This document shows positions 7,322 through 12,644 of a DNA stretch of 34,601 nt, in pieces. Where the stretch lies: IMG/VR virus record IMGVR_UViG_3300006802_000269, positions 1-34,601 of that record, one strand, 5' to 3'. The notes below the pieces were generated by a model that was not told the origin of the DNA, searched no databases, and saw nothing but the letters and a program-made list of their open reading frames with translations. The translations under genes were made by a program, and so were the position numbers. Origin of the DNA: a virus. Positions within the stretch are counted from its first letter, which is position 1. Each line of letters starts with the position of its first letter.

Positions 7322-7652
7322 GATCTAGTCCCCAGAAAATATGCTTCTCTTTGACCTGCCTATCGTTTTTGTAAATCTTATCTTGCATACAATCTAAGAT
7401 TACACTTTCATCTAGGTCAGGTCTTCTTGTTGCGTAAAAAATAGTTATTGTTACCGACAAATCCCCTTCCAACAATTCCTGTAAGACGGGGCACTGCTTG
7501 TCAAACATAGCTACATAGTCTCTAGCTTTCTTGCTTTTGATAAACGCTGGTCTACCGCGTATTGTCACAAGCTTTCTGCTGTTCGCTTTCGACGCGGGTT
7601 CACCATATATTTTCAAGTCTACTGTTGTCAACGTATTGCGTTCCTGATACAT
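7263..7652 (-). CDS. rusA: RusA-like Holliday junction resolvase
   Basis: This 129-aa protein has the length and motif order of RusA-family endonucleases, which cut Holliday junctions and branched phage DNA before packaging. The acidic cluster Asp79, Asp81, Asp87 and Asp97 lies in the family pattern (RPDLDESVILD followed by YKNDRQV); in RusA three aspartates bind catalytic Mg. The N-terminal strand (VDLKIYGEPASK) and the following basic segment also fit. It is the first gene of the minus-strand block, starting only 34 bases from the divergent plus-strand start at 7687. ATG 7652 lacks a strong ribosome site, so the transcript may be nearly leaderless or the start may lie slightly downstream. 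Confidence 0.85.
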   Translation of the reverse strand: MYQERNTLTTVDLKIYGEPASKANSRKLVTIRGRPAFIKSKKARDYVAMFDKQCPVLQELLEGDLSVTITIFYATRRPDLDESVILDCMQDKIYKNDRQVKEKHIFWGLDRDNPRAEITVTEKNDLADS

Positions 7653-7686
7653 TCGGCTTTCACTTTAACACACACTTGTTGGACTC

Positions 7687-7869
7687 ATGGCTAAATTAAA
7701 AAATTTCTTACAAGAACTAGAGGAAACTGGAGTCATAACTTATGACAATTCAAAACGACAGTTTGTTGGTATTGGAGGACAATGTCCCCTTACCAAAAGA
7801 CAACCGGATGGGTACGGGCGAAAGTCTTCCCAGCAACTTCAAAGAAATCATCAGCCAGATGAGGGTTAA
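7687..7869 (+). CDS. Possible 60-aa leader ORF, doubtful
   Basis: The first 28 residues look protein-like (amphipathic helix, MAKLKNFLQELEETG), but the rest overlaps the next gene by 128 bases in another frame and reads like a shadow. Its ATG has only GGA three bases upstream. It may be a short leader whose translation feeds the GGAG site of the next gene, or not a gene at all. Confidence 0.3.
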   Translation: MAKLKNFLQELEETGVITYDNSKRQFVGIGGQCPLTKRQPDGYGRKSSQQLQRNHQPDEG

Positions 7870-8059
7870 CCAATCATTCTTTATTGCGACTGATAACGAA
7901 AATCACCGCAAGGCAAAGACCAACGCAATCAGATCAGCAATACGCAGACTGCAACAGGATGAAAGCTCTCATGTTTCGATGGATACGAAATTTTCTGTCA
8001 GGAAATACGAAGACCCCCACTCAGGGCGAAGTGGACTCAGGGTGTACCGAGTCGCCTAA
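7742..8059 (+). CDS. Small phage protein, paralogue of next gene (DUF7303-like)
   Basis: A 105-aa protein starts at ATG 7742 with GGAG nine bases upstream. After a short N-terminal strand (LLVLEDNVPLP) it has a helix (FKEIISQMRVNQSFFI), a basic segment (KAKTNAIRSAIRRL) and a C-terminal FSVRK...LRVYRV strand. This order is typical of a small phage family often labelled DUF7303 (from memory, unverified) and is shared by the protein at 8082-8363. Its function is unknown; position at the head of the recombination module suggests a DNA-linked role. Confidence 0.7.
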   Translation: MTIQNDSLLVLEDNVPLPKDNRMGTGESLPSNFKEIISQMRVNQSFFIATDNENHRKAKTNAIRSAIRRLQQDESSHVSMDTKFSVRKYEDPHSGRSGLRVYRVA

Positions 8060-8081
8060 TGAACAAACGCAGGAGTGCAAT

Positions 8082-8363
8082 ATGTTCAAAATTGAAGAAG
8101 CGCCTAAACCGCTATCGAAGGAGTACATGCTTCGGGTTGAGTTTATGGAAACAATTAAGCAACTAAAACATGGTCAGCATTTTGATGTGCCTTACGACTA
8201 CGAAGGTCTGGGCAAGGCAAGTGTAGTGCGCTGTGTTCACAATTATGCGGTTCAGTTTCGCAAAACCGTGCCAAAGGAAGCTTCCATCTCTTACAAGGTG
8301 AAAAACTGTAAGGAAGAGAAGGGCGGCTACTCCAGAATCAGCATGTGCGAATACGCTGAGTAG
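8082..8363 (+). CDS. Small phage protein, tandem paralogue
   Basis: A 93-aa protein starts at ATG 8082 behind a strong GCAGGAG site; an ORF extending upstream to 7884 is the shadow of the preceding gene. It shares the layout of its neighbour: FMETIKQLKHGQHFDV aligns with FKEIISQMRVNQSFFI, then a basic central segment and a C-terminal strand pair (ISYKVKN, GYSRIS). The two are therefore probably tandem duplicates that have diverged widely. The 16 bases around its start are identical to those at the annealing-protein start (9710-9725). Confidence 0.7.
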   Translation: MFKIEEAPKPLSKEYMLRVEFMETIKQLKHGQHFDVPYDYEGLGKASVVRCVHNYAVQFRKTVPKEASISYKVKNCKEEKGGYSRISMCEYAE

Positions 8364-8366
8364 CCA

Positions 8367-9245
8367 GTGAAGATAACCAATCATTTCAACCTTCCGCAGA
8401 TCGTTGTAAACGCTTTAACGCAGGATGATTACACAAAAGGCAAGTCCAACAGGTCAGTGACTCAGTTGATCGACAGCCCAAGGGTAGCCATTTTGCAGCG
8501 CGAGCATGAAGACGAGATGTCTCAGGATGTGGTCGATTTTCTCTGGTCACGCTTCGGCACTAGTGTTCACGGCATGTTTGAGAAGGCTGTCGAGGACACC
8601 ACTGCTGTGGGCGTTGTATCAGAGGAGCGGCTGTATGCTGAGGTGGAGGGTTGGACGATCAGTGGCGCGATTGACTTGCAGGAACTGCACGACGATGGCG
8701 TACTGGTAAGTGACTACAAGGTGACTTCTGTCTGGTCTGTCATTCACGACAAAACCGAATGGCACAATCAACTTAACGCATATGCTTGGCTTGTGAGGTC
8801 TGCTAAGGATTTACCAGTCAAAGGGTTAAGGATTATAGCGATACTGCGTGATTGGCAGCGGCGTAAAGCTCAGATGGAGCCAGACTATCCAGACTCGCCA
8901 ATCCATATGGTAGAGATACCGATGTGGAGCGTCGAGGAGACAGACCAGTACATGCTGGATCGGGTGCTGCTGCATCAACAAGCTGAGTTTGACCACATGA
9001 CTGGAGGCGTGTTACCGCCCTGCACAGGAGCCGAGCGTTGGGAGAAGCCAACCACCTATGCTGTGAATAAAAAAGGCCGTAAACGGGCTGTGCGCGTCCT
9101 AACGTCAAGGGATGAGGCCGAAGCCTACATCAAATCACTTGGCAAAGACCACTTGATCGAAGAGCGGGTAGGCGAGTCTACTCGGTGCGCTCAAGATTGG
9201 TGTCGTGTTGCGAGGTGGTGTGATCAAAATCAACTGGAGACTTGA
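8367..9245 (+). CDS. RecB/Cas4-like PD-(D/E)XK exonuclease
   Basis: This 292-aa protein has the motif series of RecB-type nucleases: GTSVHGMFE with His68, GAIDL with Asp103, SDYKVTS with Asp116 and Lys118, and HNQLNAYAWL with Gln135 and Tyr139. A C-terminal cysteine set (Cys274, Cys279, Cys285, plus a Cys near 219) recalls the Fe-S-stabilised Cas4/AddB type. It likely resects DNA ends to give single strands for the annealing protein encoded at 9723, the usual exonuclease-annealase pair of phage recombination. The start is GTG 8367, four bases after the upstream stop, with GAG six bases before. Confidence 0.85.
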   Translation: MKITNHFNLPQIVVNALTQDDYTKGKSNRSVTQLIDSPRVAILQREHEDEMSQDVVDFLWSRFGTSVHGMFEKAVEDTTAVGVVSEERLYAEVEGWTISGAIDLQELHDDGVLVSDYKVTSVWSVIHDKTEWHNQLNAYAWLVRSAKDLPVKGLRIIAILRDWQRRKAQMEPDYPDSPIHMVEIPMWSVEETDQYMLDRVLLHQQAEFDHMTGGVLPPCTGAERWEKPTTYAVNKKGRKRAVRVLTSRDEAEAYIKSLGKDHLIEERVGESTRCAQDWCRVARWCDQNQLET

Positions 9246-9246
9246 T

Positions 9247-9435
9247 GTGGAAACGGATAAAGGCGAGCTGCACATGCACTTCAGCTATGACTCAGAAACC
9301 GGAACTCTTTCAACTGTGATTGAGCCGATTGAGCCAGAGCTAGTGACTGAAGCTGTGTATGAAATCATGCATTGGTGCGAGACGTTTTTGCACAAAAAGC
9401 CCAGATTAGTGGAGGAAGATGATGATCGGGACTGA
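9247..9435 (+). CDS. Hypothetical 62-aa acidic protein
   Basis: GTG 9247 is chosen because GGAG (9236-9239) is seven bases upstream; a nearby ATG at 9245 is out of frame and soon stops. The protein has a short beta-rich start (ELHMHFSYDSETG, STVIEPIEP), a helix (VTEAVYEIMHWCETFL) and a very acidic tail (EEDDDRD). It sits one base after the nuclease gene and overlaps the next by 14 bases. No family recognised; a co-translated accessory of the recombination module is plausible. Confidence 0.55.
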   Translation: METDKGELHMHFSYDSETGTLSTVIEPIEPELVTEAVYEIMHWCETFLHKKPRLVEEDDDRD

Positions 9436-9703
9436 CAAAGAAACCTATGAAAAGATGGTCGCTGTGTTCCAGATAACGCAGATACCAGCACTGAAGATGT
9501 CCACCAACAACGGGCAAGCCTCGTTCACTTGGGCCAAGGGCTTCATAACAGGCTTTCCGATGGCGCAGTTTTACGCGCTGGAGCCGATTGAAATAGCAAT
9601 GCTGATTGAGGCCGCTCTAGAAGAGTTCTATAGCGTCCCAAAGAAGTATTACCGAAACAAATTTACGGGGTTCAAAAAAGACCCATTCAGTTCTCAAAAC
9701 TAA
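9422..9703 (+). CDS. Hypothetical 93-aa protein
   Basis: Two consecutive ATG codons occur at 9419 and 9422; GGAGG at 9411-9415 gives better spacing to 9422. The soluble protein has mixed strand and helix character with an aromatic C-terminal segment (FYSVPKKYYRNKFTGF). No known motif is visible. It overlaps the preceding small gene and is followed 19 bases later by the annealing-protein gene, within the recombination module. Confidence 0.6.
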   Translation: MIGTDKETYEKMVAVFQITQIPALKMSTNNGQASFTWAKGFITGFPMAQFYALEPIEIAMLIEAALEEFYSVPKKYYRNKFTGFKKDPFSSQN

Positions 9704-9722
9704 CCCATAGCAGGAGTGCAAT

Positions 9723-10451
9723 ATGGAAACTAACGTATCGCTACGCGATATCTGGGATACCCTTTACCCAGTTAAATGTGGTGAGTCCGCCAAGCAAAAG
9801 AACGGACTAACGTACCTACCTTGGAATGAGGCATGGCGGTTGTTGATGATGCATTACCCCACGGCCCACTACGAGTTTGGCGAGATTGAGATCCACGGTG
9901 ACGGATCGCAAACTATTCACTGCACAGTAGCTATCGAAGGCCACGCCCGTCATATGTGGTTGCCTGTGATGAACTACAAAAACCAAGCCATCCCTAACCC
10001 TAGCGCCCGTGATATCAGCGACACCAAAATGCGCTGTCTAGTTAAGACGATTGCTATGTTCGGACTTGGCTTTCACATCTTCCAAGGTCAGGTGCAGCCG
10101 GAAGATACATGGGATGACACTGAGGCTGAACAACCTGTGGCTGAACAAAAGCCTAAGGCCAAGCAGCCGCCCAAAAAGAAACCAGAACCAAAGGCAGACG
10201 CTGGTGATGCAGAAGAAGAAGAGTTTTATCTTGCCTTCAATGCTGAGCAAGCGGATGGCTGGGTAGACATGATGATCTCAACAGTTGAGGGCATGGTCGA
10301 AACTAAGAAGGGGCTGCGTAGCATGTGGGAGGCAAACAAAAAAGCCGTTGACCACATTCAATCCAAGTTCCCTAAATCCTACGACAGACTTGCGGCTGCT
10401 ATGAAGGCGAAGCAGGACGAACTTAACAGCAAGGAAAAAGCTAATGGCTAG
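9723..10451 (+). CDS. DUF1071/Sak3-type single-strand annealing protein
   Basis: This 242-aa protein matches the phage annealing family DUF1071 (Sak3): residues about 8-50 read DIWDTLYPV...NGLTYLPWNEAWRLL, and about 83-118 carry MWLPVMNYKNQAIPNP, ARDISDTKMRCLVKT and the Gly-rich FGLG. These proteins bind single-stranded DNA and anneal complementary strands in recombination. A charged Lys/Pro/Glu linker (about 130-165) leads to a helical C-terminal region. Neighbours fit: a RecB-like nuclease upstream and a protein with an SSB-type tail overlapping downstream by eight bases. The start is set by the GCAGGAG site. Confidence 0.88.
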   Translation: METNVSLRDIWDTLYPVKCGESAKQKNGLTYLPWNEAWRLLMMHYPTAHYEFGEIEIHGDGSQTIHCTVAIEGHARHMWLPVMNYKNQAIPNPSARDISDTKMRCLVKTIAMFGLGFHIFQGQVQPEDTWDDTEAEQPVAEQKPKAKQPPKKKPEPKADAGDAEEEEFYLAFNAEQADGWVDMMISTVEGMVETKKGLRSMWEANKKAVDHIQSKFPKSYDRLAAAMKAKQDELNSKEKANG

Positions 10452-10758
10452 TTATCCAAAAGGCGAAGGCGGTTTGTGGCCTCACAACAAAAAGAACGAA
10501 AAGCACCCAGACTTTCGGGGGCACATCTACATCACCCCAGAGCAGTTAAAGCTTCTCTTGGAAATGTACAAGGAGAATCAGGCGAGTCCAGATCCTGATT
10601 TTAAGATGAAGATTGATGTGGGCATGTGGAACCGAGTGGCGAAGCAGACTGGCTCCGAGTACAAGTGGCTCGGTACTGAGGTCTACAAAGCGCCCAAGGA
10701 AGAGGCTCCGCAGCAACAGGCTGATCCGATTGATTTTGACGAAGACATACCGTTTTAA
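10444..10758 (+). CDS. Small protein with SSB-type acidic C-terminal tip
   Basis: A 104-aa protein overlaps the annealing-protein stop by eight bases, with AAGGA eight bases before its ATG. Its last residues, DFDEDIPF, are the hallmark of the bacterial SSB tail, which recruits replication and repair enzymes. The body is shorter than a normal OB-fold SSB, but an N-terminal beta-like region (HIYITPEQLKLLL) followed by a Pro/Gln linker before the tip recalls the SSB layout. It may be a compact SSB-like protein or a protein that mimics the host SSB tail. Coupling to the annealing protein supports a role at single-stranded DNA. Confidence 0.75.
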   Translation: MASYPKGEGGLWPHNKKNEKHPDFRGHIYITPEQLKLLLEMYKENQASPDPDFKMKIDVGMWNRVAKQTGSEYKWLGTEVYKAPKEEAPQQQADPIDFDEDIPF

Positions 10759-10768
10759 GGAGTAAACG

Positions 10769-11056
10769 ATGCCAATAGTGGTAAAGATTGATGAAGAAAC
10801 TAGGATCATTTCTGATCCTTTGAACTGGATAGTGCAGTCGTTCATGGGCGGCAAGTGGAGGTCTAAAACCTACCATCCCAATTATAGGGCGGCACTATTG
10901 CACCTTGGTGAGACTCTGGTTCGTGAAAGTAACGCCGAGGATCTAGCTGAGGCCTTAGATCGTGTTGAGGAGGTAATAGATAAGCTTGTGGAAGCGCACA
11001 AGGATGTTATAGCGCCTGTAGTTGACGATGAAGGGTTCTTGGTCGATGCGTCTTGA
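10769..11056 (+). CDS. Hypothetical 95-aa phage protein
   Basis: The gene starts at ATG 10769 with a near-perfect AAGGAG six bases upstream. Sequence RIISDPLNWIVQ...GKWRSKTYHPNYRAALLHL is typical of small phage proteins with a beta hairpin then a helix; the C-terminal half is helical and acidic. Function unknown. It overlaps the NinB-like gene by 11 bases and lies in the recombination module. Confidence 0.65.
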   Translation: MPIVVKIDEETRIISDPLNWIVQSFMGGKWRSKTYHPNYRAALLHLGETLVRESNAEDLAEALDRVEEVIDKLVEAHKDVIAPVVDDEGFLVDAS

Positions 11057-11450
11057 TATTAAAGGCGCTGGTGTTGGGGAGATACTGGGGCCGATATGCG
11101 CCCTAGTTCCCAACCGCAGCACTGAGATCATGGAGTTGTTCTTGAAGTGCAAGAAGGGCTTGGTGATTGAGCTTAAGCCTGTGCAAAAGAGCAGGAGCAG
11201 GAATCAAGAAAGCTATTACCGCAAATGGTGTAACAGCTTTGCAGATCACTGCGGCATGACACCCGATGAGATGCATGAGGAGATGCTGTGCATAACATTC
11301 GGCAGTGAAGAGGTGCAGACTCGGTTTGGGCCTAGACGCAGGGCTGTGAAGCGTAGTGGTGAAACCAGCGTAACAACATATGCACGGTTAATAGATAACC
11401 TGATCAATACCGCAGCGGAGATGGGGTTTAAGATCCCAACGCCAAGATGA
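11046..11450 (+). CDS. NinB (lambda Orf)-like recombination mediator candidate
   Basis: A 134-aa protein from ATG 11046 (GAAGGG about ten bases upstream); earlier in-frame starts lie deep in the previous gene. The layout resembles NinB-type proteins: a strand ending in ELKPVQKSRSRNQ, a helix (YYRKWCNSFADHCGM), then a C-terminal helix (YARLIDNLINTAAEMGFKIP). Lambda NinB binds DNA and helps load recombinase in place of RecFOR. Sequence similarity here is only to the general pattern. It overlaps the next gene as ATGA. Other small phage recombination proteins are possible. Confidence 0.55.
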   Translation: MRLDIKGAGVGEILGPICALVPNRSTEIMELFLKCKKGLVIELKPVQKSRSRNQESYYRKWCNSFADHCGMTPDEMHEEMLCITFGSEEVQTRFGPRRRAVKRSGETSVTTYARLIDNLINTAAEMGFKIPTPR

Positions 11451-11863
11451 GGCCTACATACGAAACCGATGAGGATATCGAATACGAGTCTCACGTTGCT
11501 GGCTTGTTTGCGAGCAAGCACAACATGCAATGGGTAAGGAATCCGCCAAAGTACCCAATAGACATTAGCTTCAGGCGAGGGCCAGATATTGTTTTGTTCG
11601 CTGAGATCAAGTGCCGAAAGGTACGGAAGGATGTCTACGAAACCTACATGATATCGGTATCAAAGGTCATGGCGGCTAAGGCTTTGACCGATGCAACTGG
11701 GGTTCCTTGCATATTGATTGTGAAATGGAAGGATCAGGCTGGGTGGATCAACTTCAAGGAAAAACCAAACGGCGTCGGTTTTGGTGGGCGCGTTGACCGC
11801 AGTGACAACCAAGACATGGAGCCAGTGGTGTACTACGATATTGAAAGGTTTAAGGATTTATAA
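11447..11863 (+). CDS. PD-(D/E)XK nuclease or resolvase-like protein
   Basis: A 138-aa protein beginning in an ATGA overlap with the NinB-like gene. The catalytic signature is Glu14 in an N-terminal helix, YPIDI with Asp39, then FAEIKCRK with Glu53 and Lys55, the D...ExK core of PD-(D/E)XK enzymes such as archaeal Hjc and VRR-type nucleases. A following helix (VSKVMAAKAL) and strand (VPCILIVKWK) complete the usual fold. It is probably a structure-specific endonuclease of the recombination module, additional to the RusA-like enzyme. Confidence 0.72.
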   Translation: MRPTYETDEDIEYESHVAGLFASKHNMQWVRNPPKYPIDISFRRGPDIVLFAEIKCRKVRKDVYETYMISVSKVMAAKALTDATGVPCILIVKWKDQAGWINFKEKPNGVGFGGRVDRSDNQDMEPVVYYDIERFKDL

Positions 11864-12049
11864 CTGCGAGAAAAGGGCAGGTGAGTGGCAGCATCAGTCT
11901 CTCCAACATGGGATTTTGATCTCCCGCAATACAAAGAGGCCCGATGAAGTGTGGATCGCAGCGGCGGTTGACTAGCCGAGTCACCACCAATCGGGTCATC
12001 TGCCACAACTGAATTTGAATTGGCTCAGGGTATTCATCACACCCTCCAT

Positions 12050-12081
12050 CACCGTTCCCGTCCGGTGGAGCCGAAGGCGGG
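12050..12081 (+). promoter_or_regulatory. Pseudoknot RNA element 1
   Basis: Stem 1 is CACCG (12050-12054) with CGGTG (12063-12067). The loop's CCCGTC (12057-12062) is complementary to GGCGGG (12076-12081), one pair being G-U, forming stem 2. Loop lengths of 2, 0 and 8 fit a classical H-type pseudoknot. An alternative pairing of CTCCA with TGGAG competes with stem 1. The known precedent is the pseudoknot in T4 gene 32 leader RNA; no known class is matched here. Confidence 0.65.
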
Positions 12082-12137
12082 GCTAATAAGATCGGCAGCT
12101 ACGCTTGTGTAATTCCTTCAAGTAAGGCTGCTTGGTA

Positions 12138-12168
12138 ACCCTTCCCCGTCAGGGTGATCGAAGGCGGG
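12138..12168 (+). promoter_or_regulatory. Pseudoknot RNA element 2
   Basis: Stem 1 is ACCCT (12138-12142) with AGGGT (12151-12155); loop CCCGTC (12145-12150) pairs with GGCGGG (12163-12168). Loop lengths are 2, 0 and 7. Against element 1, three of five stem-1 pairs are changed on both sides while loop and stem 2 are the same, which supports selection on structure. It ends nine bases before the GAGG site and 18 before the ATG of the HTH gene, a suitable place for translational control. Confidence 0.7.
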
Positions 12169-12185
12169 ACTTTAACGAGGTAACA

Positions 12186-12455
12186 ATGAATAAATTCGTA
12201 CAAGCAATAAGATCGCAAGAGGCTTACATGAAGAAGCCTAAGCCTAAAAAGAACAATTTACCCGAAGACAGGCGTCCACCAGTAAAGGAGTCCCAGATCA
12301 TGCGGATACTTCTGTTGCAAAAAAACGGCGTTCAGCCAAGGCACATAGCTGGTGAGGTCGGGGTGCCAGTGCAGACTATCTATAACGTGCGTCAGCGTTA
12401 CTGCCTGATTGATGTTGAGGGTGAAGGCAAGTGGTACAAGTACTTGGGGGTTTAG
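12186..12455 (+). CDS. Small helix-turn-helix DNA-binding protein
   Basis: An 89-aa protein starts at ATG 12186 with GAGG five bases upstream; the longer open frame from 12132 runs through the RNA elements and is rejected. A basic N-terminal region (KKPKPKKNN) precedes a homeodomain-like HTH (about residues 38-70; GVQPRHIAGEVGVPVQTIYNV), then a short C-terminal wing-like tail (GKWYKYLGV). It likely binds DNA as a phage regulator. The structured leader directly upstream suggests post-transcriptional control, possibly autogenous. It abuts the next gene without a gap. Confidence 0.75.
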   Translation: MNKFVQAIRSQEAYMKKPKPKKNNLPEDRRPPVKESQIMRILLLQKNGVQPRHIAGEVGVPVQTIYNVRQRYCLIDVEGEGKWYKYLGV

Positions 12456-12644
12456 ATGGACGATAAAGAAACCGTAGAAGAATTCCTAGCCCGTGGCGGC
12501 AAGATTGAAAAGGTGCCGTTTGGAAAGATCACAGATGAAAATAATAGTCTTAGCAAAACCTTCACTGTGCGAGCAAATGTCCGAGCAGGTCAGAAGCTGC
12601 ACACCAAAACAGACAAGCTGAACAAGCTACAGAAGCGACGATAG
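12456..12644 (+). CDS. Hypothetical 62-aa basic protein
   Basis: The ATG lies directly after the HTH stop, behind a GGGGG stretch. The N-terminus (VEEFLARGGKIEKVPFG) matches a pattern common in small phage and bacterial proteins of unknown function. The C-terminus is strongly basic (KLNKLQKRR). Its last 18 bases overlap the 3' end of the 3011-aa gene on the other strand, leaving no space for a conventional terminator between the blocks. Confidence 0.65.
   Translation: MDDKETVEEFLARGGKIEKVPFGKITDENNSLSKTFTVRANVRAGQKLHTKTDKLNKLQKRR

Larger units (their letters stand above)
11864..12185 (+). other. 322-base leader region with tandem RNA structures
   Basis: No full-length gene is present. Two mini-ORFs are coupled by a TGA/ATG overlap (11885-11947, 20 aa from GTG; 11944-12012, 22 aa) and could be real micro-peptides, but evidence is slight. 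From 12027 to 12168 the sequence is densely structured: AGGGT/ACCCT hairpin (12027-12045), pseudoknot element 1 (12050-12081), linker hairpin GCAGC/GCTGC (12095-12131) and element 2 (12138-12168), then the GAGG ribosome site and start of the HTH gene. Confidence 0.5.

Noticed and set aside
7620-7690. Sigma-70 promoter in the divergent spacer
   Set aside because: Candidate TTGCGT and TTTAAC boxes are 22 bases apart, too far, and no better pair was found on either strand.
11022-11045. Earlier starts for the NinB-like gene
   Set aside because: TTG 11022 and ATG 11028 lie deeper in the previous gene and have no better ribosome site than ATG 11046.
12012-12185. Glutamine (glnA/downstream-peptide), preQ1 or SAM riboswitch
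   Set aside because: Conserved core bases of those classes, as I remember them, are not present in either element; only the general pseudoknot shape is shared.
11864-12185. tRNA or tmRNA gene in the gap
   Set aside because: No TTCGA-type T arm, acceptor pairing or CCA end could be found; hairpins present do not make a cloverleaf.
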